In this document: positions 22,250-29,009 of the stretch, piece by piece
Numbering within the stretch: position 1 is the stretch's first letter
How the letters are laid out: each line of letters begins with the position of its first letter
Origin: a bacterium
Lineage (GTDB): Bacteria > UBP6 > UBA1177 > JAKLFG01
Direction: 5' to 3'
NCBI GenBank assembly: GCA_022709425.1
Contig: JAKLIW010000011.1
Span: 38,412 to 102,411 of the forward strand
Length of the DNA stretch: 64,000 bases
Translations under genes and position numbers: made by a program
The notes under the pieces: model-generated
The model's input: only the letters and a program-made list of their open reading frames with translations
The model's database searches: none
Told to the model about the DNA's origin: nothing

Positions 22250-22782
22250 TAGGGCTGTTCGCCCAGTTCTTCGGCGACCTTCTCGTTGAGGAGGCCGTCG
22301 ACGAACTTCTCGATCTTGTCGCGGTCGCTCTTGATGAGCACTTCGTCGGTGTCGGCGGTCACTTCCACGCCGATCTTCTTGAGGTCGGAGGCAGACAGTT
22401 TCGCAAGAGCCGCCTTGATCAGGCTGTACTCTTCCTTGATGAGCGGTTCTTCCTGTTCGGGGAGTTTCTTGCGGATCAGTTCGATGGTCTTGCCCTGGTC
22501 GAGGATGATGATGCTGCCCTTCTGCTTCTGGAAGCCGACCTTTATGCCGTGGAAGCTGTAGGTGCGGGGCTTCTCGAACAGGGTGGGGCTCTCCTTGACC
22601 GCCGTGATGAGGGACGCCTTCGCGGTGGCGGCCTTACCGACCAGCGGCTGGAACTTCTTGATGTACGCCCGCTTGATCGTGTTGATCTCGGTCTCCATCG
22701 CGGCGACGAGGTCGGCGATCTGTTCGGCCGGTCCGGCGTACTCTTTGGTCAGTCTTTCGATGTCGGCGAGCGAATGGGTCAT
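22249..22782 (-). CDS. gam: Gam, host-nuclease inhibitor (Mu Gam-like)
   Basis: A 177-aa Gam family protein, which binds DNA ends and blocks exonucleases. The N-terminus has LADIERLTKEYAGPAEQIAD, then ETEINTIKRAYIKKF. Further on are KVGFQKQKGSIIILDQGKTI and the C-terminal KIGVEVTADTDEVLIKSDRD, as in Mu Gam. The ATG follows GGAGGTACCGC. It is 11 nt downstream of gemA. Its TAG stop is embedded in the CCTAGGCC that forms the ribozyme's stem II. Confidence 0.92.
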   Translation of the reverse strand: MTHSLADIERLTKEYAGPAEQIADLVAAMETEINTIKRAYIKKFQPLVGKAATAKASLITAVKESPTLFEKPRTYSFHGIKVGFQKQKGSIIILDQGKTIELIRKKLPEQEEPLIKEEYSLIKAALAKLSASDLKKIGVEVTADTDEVLIKSDRDKIEKFVDGLLNEKVAEELGEQP

Positions 22783-22793
22783 GCGGTACCTCC

Positions 22794-23255
22794 TTATGCT
22801 GTGGGTTTTGCCTGTGCGCCCATCTGTTGGAGCGCCTTGATAACTTTGTGGGCGTCGTTCTTATCTATCCAGGTGATATGCTCACACTTCACGATCCGTT
22901 TCAGGAAATGGCCGAGCGCTTTGTCCGGTTCCGGGGAGCGGGCGACCTGCTGCCACATTGCTTCGATCATGCGGAGCTGGGCCGGGCTGGCGAGGAACGG
23001 GTCGCGGCCGAGCAGTTCATCGTATTTCCGCTTCTTTTCCGGCGCTTTGGCGGGGCGTTTCTGCCACTTACCGGCGGCGATGGCCTGCTGTTCCATGTCG
23101 TTGATGAGGGCGGCGGCGGCGAGCGCCTCCAGTTCCTTCGAGCTTTCGACCCCGTACTTGAACGCGAGGACATCGCGGTACTTGTCTTCGGTCCAGCCGA
23201 GGGCGGCTTTCAGTATGTGGATGCGTTTTATCTGGTCTTTCGTGATCGTGCTCAT
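22794..23255 (-). CDS. gemA: GemA-like regulator (DUF1018)
   Basis: A 153-aa protein. The N-terminus KDQIKRIHILKAALGWTEDK then YRDVLAFKYGVESSKEL, and the C-terminus LASPAQLRMIEAMWQQVARS with HITWIDKNDAHKVIKALQQM, are characteristic of the DUF1018/GemA family in Mu-like phages. GemA affects host gene expression and supercoiling in Mu. The ATG follows AAGGAGTACC. A hammerhead-like fold lies in its 5' leader. Confidence 0.85.
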   Translation of the reverse strand: MSTITKDQIKRIHILKAALGWTEDKYRDVLAFKYGVESSKELEALAAAALINDMEQQAIAAGKWQKRPAKAPEKKRKYDELLGRDPFLASPAQLRMIEAMWQQVARSPEPDKALGHFLKRIVKCEHITWIDKNDAHKVIKALQQMGAQAKPTA

Positions 23256-23363
23256 GGTACTCCTTAAAAATGCCGGGGCCGGGCCGTGTCGTTGGGTCTT
23301 CTTGTTTTACCGACCCCGGACTTGCTGGTTCTAGAGCCTTGCGGCTCTGTTTTCAAAGAACGG

Positions 23364-23420
23364 GGCCTCATCGGGTGGCGCGCTACGCCACGACGCGGGG
23401 TGTATCCCCGCGTTTCGGCC
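23364..23420 (-). ncRNA. Hammerhead-like ribozyme, type II (U4 replaced by C)
   Basis: Same layout as the element after gam: GGCC (23420-23417), GAAA (23416-23413), stem III CGCGGGG-ATACA-CCCCGCG plus the A-U pair, C17 at 23392, stem I GTGGCG-TAGCG-CGCCAC (23391-23375), core CCGATGA (23374-23368), GGCC (23367-23364). Only the core U4 deviates (C instead of U), a position normally invariant. It may be impaired or a tolerated variant. Predicted cleavage is after 23392. It abuts the TAG stop of a 30-aa ORF. Confidence 0.7.
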
Positions 23421-23512
23421 TAGGGCTTGCGCCCTGCGGTTCCGAATGACTTATACAGGCAGCCAAGCGCGAGCAGGCCGCAGGATATCGCCATCAAAAG
23501 GTCGGTGTTCAT
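23420..23512 (-). CDS. Small hydrophobic 30-aa protein
   Basis: A 30-aa reading frame (MNTDLLMAISCGLLALGCLY then KSFGTAGRKP), one membrane-spanning helix with a short basic tail. Its ATG overlaps the stop of the upstream 88-aa gene (GGAGAGCGGCATGA), with a good Shine-Dalgarno. The stop TAG is part of the CCTAGGCC that starts the hammerhead-like fold. Confidence 0.55.
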   Translation of the reverse strand: MNTDLLMAISCGLLALGCLYKSFGTAGRKP

Positions 23513-23775
23513 GCCGCTCTCCGTTTTTCGAGTATTTCATCCATGTAAAACACCTCCGCGCCGAGGCACTCGCGGCAGCGATGGATGCCGCCCGGTCCCT
23601 CGGCGAGGATATGACTGGTATTCGGGTTCTCGCACCGGGGCATCTGGTGACGGCCCCGGCGGGTCAGACATTTGCAGAGTTCGTGACAGTAAAGGGCGCT
23701 GGCCGTCGTGATCTTGGTCGTCTCTCCCACGATGAACATGACTTTGCGGACCTGCGGTTCCTGCGTTCCCTTCAT
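23509..23775 (-). CDS. Small Cys-rich early protein
   Basis: An 88-aa protein with a Cys/His-rich centre (YCHELCKCLTRRGRHQMPRC, then GGIHRCRECLGAEVF), probably a small metal-binding protein. It sits 10 nt downstream of the MuB-like gene in the early operon. The ATG is preceded by an AG-rich tract (CTAGGGGGGCGGCT). No function can be assigned. Confidence 0.6.
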   Translation of the reverse strand: MKGTQEPQVRKVMFIVGETTKITTASALYCHELCKCLTRRGRHQMPRCENPNTSHILAEGPGGIHRCRECLGAEVFYMDEILEKRRAA

Positions 23776-23785
23776 AGCCGCCCCC

Positions 23786-24859
23786 CTAGATGATCAGCAG
23801 TTTGCTTGTTTCTTCGACGACATCGGCGGTGATGGGCATCTTGTTGATCGACGCGACCCGCTGGCTGCGATTGATGAGCTTGGAGAGGCGGCGGGTGTTG
23901 CCGAGCGCTTCCTTGTGGAAGGTCTTCCAGACGCCGTTCGTGCCGGGTATGGCCGCCTTGACGAGCGCTTCGGTGTCGCTCTCGCGGAGGTGTTCGACCT
24001 TCGCGGCGATACCGACGCGGCTGTAGAGCTGGGCGTATTCGCCCCGTTTGCCGCGCAGGTTAAACAGAAGGCGGGGCATACCGACGAGGAGGATGCCGGT
24101 CCCCGCCTTATCGTATACCCGGCGCAGCATTTCAAGGGCCTTGTAGGGAAGGTGTTCGGCCTCGTCAACGATGATGAGGCGGCCGGTCTTCTTCAGTTTG
24201 TAGACGACGGCGTCGAGCATGTCGTGGAGCGACTGATCGGGCTCGATGTTGAGGCGGCGGCACAGCTCGACGAAGAGCACCTTGGCGCTGTAGCCGAGAT
24301 CCGCTTCGATGAGGATGACATCGGGGTTCGCCGCGTAGTATTCCTTGACGGCGCGGGTCTTGCCGAGTCCGGCGTCACCGTAGACGAGCGCGATCTCGCC
24401 GTCGCGGTGGGCGATACGGGCGACTTCGTGGACCTTCTTGGCGATGCTGGTCAGGACGAACTTGATGTCGCCCTGCGGCAGTTCGGACCGTTCGCGGGCG
24501 AGGATGAGGTAGTTGGCAACCTTTTCGGCGATCCGTTTGCTGTCTCCTGTGTATTTGCTGCTGCGCCACGCCGAGAGGGCGCCGCCGCTCACGCCTATGG
24601 AACGGGCGATGGCGGCCTGGCTGATATCGTGCAAGTCCATGATCTCGGTGAGGTCATTCCGCAGCGCTTCATGCTCTGCGATCTCTTCGGGTGTCAGTTC
24701 ATCCGTCGCGGCGATCATCTGACCTACCGGTCCCCTGATTCGTGCTTTTCCTTGCGGTTTCTCAACATTGATCGATGATCCGTTTTCCATCGCGGCTTTT
24801 CTTGATCCGCCGCCTTCTTCCATTGCGTTCTTGAAACACTTCTTGAAGATGTCTGTCAT
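23786..24859 (-). CDS. MuB-like target-DNA activator ATPase
   Basis: A 357-aa AAA+ protein that in Mu binds target DNA, activates the transposase and gives target immunity. An N-terminal HTH (ISQAAIARSIGVSGGALSAW) around residues 75-110 is followed by Walker A (YGDAGLGKTRAVKEYY) and Walker B (TGRLIIVDEAEHLPY). A sensor region LLVGMPRLLF and a C-terminal helical domain follow. ATG behind CAGGAGGGAGTGCC. It lies 24 nt after the transposase gene, as in Mu. Confidence 0.92.
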   Translation of the reverse strand: MTDIFKKCFKNAMEEGGGSRKAAMENGSSINVEKPQGKARIRGPVGQMIAATDELTPEEIAEHEALRNDLTEIMDLHDISQAAIARSIGVSGGALSAWRSSKYTGDSKRIAEKVANYLILARERSELPQGDIKFVLTSIAKKVHEVARIAHRDGEIALVYGDAGLGKTRAVKEYYAANPDVILIEADLGYSAKVLFVELCRRLNIEPDQSLHDMLDAVVYKLKKTGRLIIVDEAEHLPYKALEMLRRVYDKAGTGILLVGMPRLLFNLRGKRGEYAQLYSRVGIAAKVEHLRESDTEALVKAAIPGTNGVWKTFHKEALGNTRRLSKLINRSQRVASINKMPITADVVEETSKLLII

Positions 24860-24883
24860 GGCACTCCCTCCTGACAGTGGTTG

Positions 24884-26953
24884 TTAGTCGATATCACTCT
24901 CGAAAAGAACGATACGTTGCTTGGCCGGACGGTCCGGCGGCCGTATGCAAGCGAGGTCGTTGGTCCCCTCGCGGAGCATTTCGTGCTGTTGTACGATGAC
25001 TTTATCCATCTCGGTGTTTGCGAGCCGGACGACATTGTGTTCCTTGATCTCGAAGTCGGCGCCGCCGAGCATGGCGGCCGCGTCGGCGTGAGCGGCGGGT
25101 ATGAGAGCGGCGGCCGGTCTGACGAGGTCCTTGAGGTAGGAGCGGACATTTTTCATGCGGCGGCGCTTGTCGGCCATGAGATCGGCGAGTTTCTGCTTGC
25201 TGACTTCGTCGGTGACGAGGGCGGAACAGGTAGGCGCGATGGTGGCGACCCCGAGGAAGTGATCGCTCTCGGCGTCGAATATCCACGCTTCGGCGTAGTT
25301 CTTGAGATCGCGGCGGGCGTAGACCTTCGAGCCCTTGAGCGGTTCCATCCATTCGCCCCAGTAGATGACGCCGAGCTTGCTGTCGGTGACGCCGTTCCGG
25401 CCGATGGTGAGCGCGCCCGATGTCCTCATGCAGAAGAGGCGCAGGGCGTCCATGCTCATGACCCGCTTGACCGGGTTCTCGGCGGCCCAGAGCTGCATCG
25501 GGGAAAGTCCGCAGAGCGTCTTGCCCTTCGACGGCAGGTGGTCTATGGCGACGACCGATTCGTCGAATATCTTCTGGAATTCTTCTGCCTTGAGGATGCG
25601 GCCCGCTTTGATGTCGGCGGCGAGCGATTCGGGCTTCTCGACGACATTGCCGCCGCGATAGCCGGGCATGAGTTTGCTGATATATTCCTTATAAAGCAGG
25701 TGCTTGCGTTCGACGGTCTTTGCCTGCGCGTTATAGGGCAGGGAGAAATGGACCTCGATGCCGAGGCGGGCGGTCAGGGCGCATGTGTTGAATTTCGCGG
25801 TGGTTTCCTTTTCGTCGACCGACAGCTTGTGCGTCTTGTTGACGATCCGGCCACCGGCGAAGTCCTTGCAGCGGTAGTCTTTGCCGTTATCGATGATGAT
25901 CGCGTCGGGGATGCCGTGTTCGGCGGCGGCATAGAAGAACGCTTGGAAGATATGGTCGCTGTTCGGGGCGTCTTCGTGGAGGAACCACCCGAGAAGGCGG
26001 CTGGTCTTGGCGTCCATCCATGAGGTGAGCCATTGGAAGACGACCTTGCCGTCCTTGCCGACGGTAGCGACATCGATCTGGGCGTGGTCGGATATCCACG
26101 CCTGACCCGCTTTGACGGCCGACCAGTCACGGTCGATGAAGGAGGCATATTTGCGGTTGTGCTTCTTCGCGCCGTAGCGGGCGAGGTAGATGGCCTGTTC
26201 GGGGACCTCGGCCGTGAGGCGGCGCATGAAAGACGATGGGCTCGGGAAGGTCTGGCTGGTATAGCCGCGCGGTTTTCCGGCGAGCGCCAGCGTCATGCGC
26301 CAGCAGAGCCGGGTGGCCGGACGCGACTCCTGAAGGTAGAGGCCCTTGAATACCTCGAATACTTCGTCGTCGATCTTGGTGTTGTTCTTGGTCTTGCCGT
26401 ACTGCGCGAGAAGGCCGCAGATGCCTTGTTCATTATAGATGTTGCGCGCTTCCAATACGCAGGTGTAGGAGGTCTTGAAGTCGGGGTGCTTGCCGTTCCA
26501 GTCGCCTATCCAACGGCGGAGTTCACTGCCGACGATTCCGGCCGATTCGTTCAGTATAACTCCGTACTTGTCCGCTTTCTTACGAGCCCATGCCGGGGCG
26601 CGCATGTAGGCTTCCGCCTGTATCTCCGCTTCGGTCCTGATCTCCGGGAGATGAGGAGCCGTGGCGGCGCTGGGAAACGGTATGGGGGCCGTTGCCGCCA
26701 CGGAGTGCTCCTCGGTGGTCGGGCTGACCACGGATAACCCGGAAGTGGGTCGGGAAAGCGTTCCGAGATACTGCTCGGCATAGCGCCGCTGGGCGTCGAC
26801 CGGGAGGCTGGTCAGCAGTATCTTGTATTGATCGCCGCCGTTCGCCCGCTCTTTGCGGGTTTCGTAGCGGCCCTGCTTGCAGTTCTTGCGGACAGCGCGG
26901 TCGCTGATCTCAAGAACCGTCGCGGCTTCGTTGACGGTCAACCAAGTATTCAT
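24884..26953 (-). CDS. MuA-like DDE transposase
   Basis: A 689-aa transposase for integration and replicative transposition. The N-terminus is a winged HTH (WLTVNEAATVLEISDRAVRK). The catalytic core shows the RNase H-like triad: first Asp in ISDHAQIDVATVGKDGK, second in PDAIIIDNGKDYRCKDF, Glu in PYNAQAKTVERKHLLYKEY. The C-terminal beta-barrel and the tail that should contact MuB are present. Length is close to Mu A (663 aa). It follows the Ner-like gene. Confidence 0.94.
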   Translation of the reverse strand: MNTWLTVNEAATVLEISDRAVRKNCKQGRYETRKERANGGDQYKILLTSLPVDAQRRYAEQYLGTLSRPTSGLSVVSPTTEEHSVAATAPIPFPSAATAPHLPEIRTEAEIQAEAYMRAPAWARKKADKYGVILNESAGIVGSELRRWIGDWNGKHPDFKTSYTCVLEARNIYNEQGICGLLAQYGKTKNNTKIDDEVFEVFKGLYLQESRPATRLCWRMTLALAGKPRGYTSQTFPSPSSFMRRLTAEVPEQAIYLARYGAKKHNRKYASFIDRDWSAVKAGQAWISDHAQIDVATVGKDGKVVFQWLTSWMDAKTSRLLGWFLHEDAPNSDHIFQAFFYAAAEHGIPDAIIIDNGKDYRCKDFAGGRIVNKTHKLSVDEKETTAKFNTCALTARLGIEVHFSLPYNAQAKTVERKHLLYKEYISKLMPGYRGGNVVEKPESLAADIKAGRILKAEEFQKIFDESVVAIDHLPSKGKTLCGLSPMQLWAAENPVKRVMSMDALRLFCMRTSGALTIGRNGVTDSKLGVIYWGEWMEPLKGSKVYARRDLKNYAEAWIFDAESDHFLGVATIAPTCSALVTDEVSKQKLADLMADKRRRMKNVRSYLKDLVRPAAALIPAAHADAAAMLGGADFEIKEHNVVRLANTEMDKVIVQQHEMLREGTNDLACIRPPDRPAKQRIVLFESDID

Positions 26954-26968
26954 ATAATCACCACCCTA

Positions 26969-27217
26969 TTATGCGGCTTTTGCTTTCTTTTCCCGTATCT
27001 TGCGAAGGTCGAGTTCAAGGTTCAGAAGCACCCAAGCGTCGAAACGCTTGGAAACCGACTGACCCTTGATGCAGCGGGTTATCGCCGGATCGCTCAAGTT
27101 CAAGGACTTGGCGATCTGGACCTGCTTGATGTTGCGCTTGAGAAGTTCGGTCTTCAGCAGTATCTCGATCTCGCGCATCCCTTCCTCTTTCTCCTTCTTC
27201 TTCACAGCGTCACTCAA
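26969..27217 (-). CDS. Ner-like early regulator (HTH)
   Basis: An 82-aa protein beginning at a TTG (27217) that follows GAGGGAGTGATACC; an internal ATG at 27178 is an alternative. HTH: ELLKRNIKQVQIAKSLNLSD then PAITRCIKGQSVS. As the first gene of the early operon, opposite the repressor, it occupies the position of Mu ner, which down-regulates early and repressor transcription. Its leader carries one arm of a 16-bp inverted repeat shared with the repressor leader. Confidence 0.8.
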   Translation of the reverse strand: MSDAVKKKEKEEGMREIEILLKTELLKRNIKQVQIAKSLNLSDPAITRCIKGQSVSKRFDAWVLLNLELDLRKIREKKAKAA

Positions 27218-27230
27218 GGTATCACTCCCT

Positions 27231-27246
27231 CGCAATATCTTAACTA
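27231..27246. repeat. Inverted repeat arm, early side (candidate operator)
   Basis: CGCAATATCTTAACTA here is the exact reverse complement of TAGTTAAGATATTGCG at 27392-27407. Each arm lies just downstream of the -10 box of its divergent promoter, where a repressor or Ner dimer could block both start sites. Similarity continues outward (GAGGGAGTGATA versus GGGGTGATA). Confidence 0.7.
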
Positions 27247-27248
27247 CA

Positions 27249-27276
27249 AGATAACGCATTATGTTGTAAGAGTCAA
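27249..27276 (-). promoter_or_regulatory. Early promoter
   Basis: On the minus strand TTGACT (27276-27271), 16-nt spacer, TTATCT (27254-27249), 32 nt upstream of the TTG start of the Ner-like gene. This sigma-70-type site would drive the ner-A-B early operon. It is flanked on its downstream side by the inverted-repeat arm. Confidence 0.7.
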
Positions 27277-27362
27277 GCAAAATGTTAAAAATATCTCCCA
27301 ATGATTTCGCGGTAGTTTAACAATTTGCGTTTTTCACCTACAGCATGTTGCTGAAATATTTA

Positions 27363-27390
27363 TTGACAACCATCGTATTTGTTGTATCCT
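27363..27390 (+). promoter_or_regulatory. Repressor promoter
   Basis: TTGACA (27363-27368), 16-nt spacer, TATCCT (27385-27390), 27 nt upstream of the GTG start of the repressor. It faces away from the early promoter. Both promoters have 16-nt spacers and the same inverted-repeat arm immediately after the -10. Confidence 0.7.
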
Positions 27391-27391
27391 T

Positions 27392-27407
27392 TAGTTAAGA
27401 TATTGCG
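27392..27407. repeat. Inverted repeat arm, repressor side (candidate operator)
   Basis: TAGTTAAGATATTGCG, perfect inverted match to 27231-27246, about 145 nt apart. It lies between the -10 box and the Shine-Dalgarno of the repressor gene. Two symmetric sites bracketing the intergenic region would allow looping or coordinated repression. Confidence 0.7.
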
Positions 27408-27417
27408 GGGTGATAAG

Positions 27418-28083
27418 GTGAGCTTTCCCGAAAGACTTCAGAGGTTGAGAAAGCGTGCGGGGCTGACGCAATCTGATATTGCGCGGCGTCTCGATATGTC
27501 TCCGGCCGGGTATCAAAGGTACGAAAACGGCACCTCCGAACCCAGCATGGATAGTCTTCAGGTTATCTCAAAACTGCTGAATGTGTCGGTTGAGCATCTC
27601 ATCACCGGCGAAAAAGCGCCTTTTTTGATCGCTGAACCGTCTTTGAGGTATGAGGAATGCGGCTCCGATCTGTCTATCGTGCCGGTGTACGATATTCAGG
27701 CGGCGGCCGGGGCGGGGGCGTTCAATGACGATCAGCCGCCGGTGTCGTGCCTCGCTTTGCGGAACGAGTTCATCAAGGCGGACCTCAAAACGACGGCGGC
27801 GGCGCTCTTCATGGTTTCGGCGGTTGGTGATTCGATGGAGCCGACGATCCGGTCGGGCGATATGCTGCTCTGCGACCGCAGCCGGAAGGATTATCGCGCC
27901 GACGGCATCTATATCGTGAGGATGTCTGACCAGTTGGTGGTCAAGTTCATTCAGGCGCTCACCGGTGGGATGCTGCGCCTCACGAGTTCGAACCCTCTTT
28001 ATCAGCCGGTTGATGTTCAGGCGGGCGACAGCGACTTCGAGGTGCTGGCCCGCGTTATATGGGTCTGCAAACGGATAGTCTAG
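27418..28083 (+). CDS. CI/LexA-type phage repressor (HTH plus S24 peptidase domain)
   Basis: A 221-aa repressor from the GTG at 27418 behind GGGGTGATAAG. N-terminal HTH of the XRE type: RLRKRAGLTQSDIARRLDMS then PAGYQRYENGTSEPSMD. C-terminal S24-like domain with FMVSAVGDSMEPTIRSGDML (catalytic Ser in GDSMEPTI) and the catalytic Lys in YIVRMSDQLVVKFIQ. This implies induction by RecA-stimulated self-cleavage, unlike Mu's own ClpXP-controlled c repressor. Confidence 0.92.
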   Translation: MSFPERLQRLRKRAGLTQSDIARRLDMSPAGYQRYENGTSEPSMDSLQVISKLLNVSVEHLITGEKAPFLIAEPSLRYEECGSDLSIVPVYDIQAAAGAGAFNDDQPPVSCLALRNEFIKADLKTTAAALFMVSAVGDSMEPTIRSGDMLLCDRSRKDYRADGIYIVRMSDQLVVKFIQALTGGMLRLTSSNPLYQPVDVQAGDSDFEVLARVIWVCKRIV

Positions 28084-28093
28084 GGAGTGAACG

Positions 28094-28420
28094 ATGAAAA
28101 TGATCATGGCGTGGGCGCTGGCGACGGCGCTCTTTTTTTGCGCCTGCTCGGCGGGCGGTGAGAAGCTCCACGAGAAACTGAACGGCTCGTGGAAGAATGA
28201 CATCATGACGGTCGAGTATGACTTCAAGGGCGGCGTCACGCGGGGCGTCGCGCTGGGTCAGGAGTATGAGAAAAAGCTGTCGCTAGTCAAGGAGTACGGC
28301 AATGTCGTGGTCTTCATGTCCGGTGACTCAAAGATCACGGGCCAGTTTCAGGAAGACGGCTCGATCATGCTGACCAAAGAAGGCGGCTTGCCGGTGGTCT
28401 TCAAAAAAATTTCTCAATGA
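28094..28420 (+). CDS. Small lipoprotein cargo gene next to the repressor
   Basis: A 108-aa protein with a lipoprotein signal peptide (MIMAWALATALFFCACSAGG; Cys after FFCA). The mature part (EKLNGSWKNDIMTVEYDFKG, later VVFMSGDSKITGQFQEDG) reads like a small lipocalin/DUF-type beta protein seen in many lipoproteins. It starts 10 nt after the repressor stop with GGGAGTGAACG, so it should be expressed in the lysogen. It could serve lysogenic conversion or superinfection exclusion; this is inference. Confidence 0.8.
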   Translation: MKMIMAWALATALFFCACSAGGEKLHEKLNGSWKNDIMTVEYDFKGGVTRGVALGQEYEKKLSLVKEYGNVVVFMSGDSKITGQFQEDGSIMLTKEGGLPVVFKKISQ

Positions 28421-28472
28421 CCTCGCCTCTTTTCTAAAAATCACACATATCGCACACGCTTTCAATACAGTC

Positions 28473-28507
28473 TGACAATTTTTGTCACTCTTTGACAATT
28501 TTTGTCA
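28473..28507. repeat. Two identical 15-bp palindromes spaced 20 bp
   Basis: TGACAATTTTTGTCA occurs at 28473-28487 and 28493-28507, start to start exactly 20 bp, about two helical turns. The arms are perfect (TGACAA/TTGTCA). This is a typical tandem operator arrangement for a dimeric regulator. They lie 53 nt after the cargo lipoprotein. Confidence 0.65.
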
Positions 28508-28521
28508 GACCTTTTTTTGGC

Positions 28522-28629
28522 AGTTCCTACCTTTTGCTTCAAAAAAATAATAAGTTGTTGATATTCTTGCGTTTGTTGGCTTTTTGCAGTTCCGACCTTT
28601 TAGTTCCGACCTTTGGTTCCGACCTTTAC
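28522..28629 (+). repeat. Four AGTTCCNACCTTT direct repeats
   Basis: AGTTCCTACCTTTT at 28522-28535, then three head-to-tail 14-nt units at 28588-28601, 28602-28615 and 28616-28629 (GTTCCGACCTTT core). The AGTTCCG part is the reverse complement of the CGGAACT boxes nearer the prophage end, so both sets may be bound by the same protein in opposite orientation, most likely the transposase. Confidence 0.6.
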
Positions 28630-28811
28630 TCTCGCGTATCGCGCGCGCGTAATATAGTGGTATGGTGTTCAGCCGCCTCAAGTTTTGGCCCCTGTAGAGG
28701 CCCTGCGTTCGTGTAGCTCTCGAAAATTACCGAATATTACCGATCGCCTCAAGTGGCCTTCAAGAGGCGTTTGAACGGCCTTTGAAGTGATCGTCGGCCT
28801 CAAAATAAATT

Positions 28812-28972
28812 CGGAACTAGGTGACGAACCGGTAAGAATCCGGTAATTCCGGTAGTAGGAAACGGAACTAGCTTTAGCCCTGCTGGTGACGAGCTTCTCC
28901 TAGAGATACGGGCACTTGCCCTCCTTTTAAGACGGGTCAATATAATCCGGAACTACCTGCATAATTATAACA
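28812..28972 (-). mobile_element. Inferred Mu-like left end with three transposase-type boxes
   Basis: CGGAACTA at 28812-28819, 28863-28870 and 28948-28955 (read TAGTTCCG from the end inward). Measured from a TG end at 28972 on the minus strand they start about 17, 102 and 153 bp in, resembling the L1, L2, L3 spacing of Mu. The plus strand then reads CA followed by ATGAA, a possible 5-bp target duplication. The other end is needed to confirm. Confidence 0.5.
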
Positions 28973-29009
28973 ATGAACCGACCGATATCTTTATCCGGGG
29001 AGGATGCCC

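Larger units (their letters stand above)
1..28972 (-). mobile_element. Mu-like transposable prophage (right part missing from the window)
   Basis: Gene content is that of a Mu-type phage: MuA-like DDE transposase, MuB-like ATPase, Gam, GemA, Mor-like activator, Mu-type terminase, DUF935 portal, head protein F, virion protein G, protease I, contractile-tail sheath and tube. Mu's rightward direction corresponds to the minus strand here. The right-hand boundary is inferred, not proven. Three CGGAACTA boxes at 28812, 28863 and 28948 have Mu L-end-like spacing to a terminal CA at 28971-28972, just before a host lipoprotein gene. The other end lies outside the window. Confidence 0.9.
28421..28972. 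other. 552-nt gene-free prophage left-end region
   Basis: No credible gene. It holds two identical TGACAA-TTT-TTGTCA palindromes, four AGTTCCNACCTTT repeats, an alternating CG tract (CGCGCGCG near 28640), several CCTCAAG/CTTCAAG and CCGGTAA repeats around 28670-28855, and three CGGAACTA boxes before the inferred end. This is the expected place for transposase-binding sites at a Mu L end. Confidence 0.6.
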
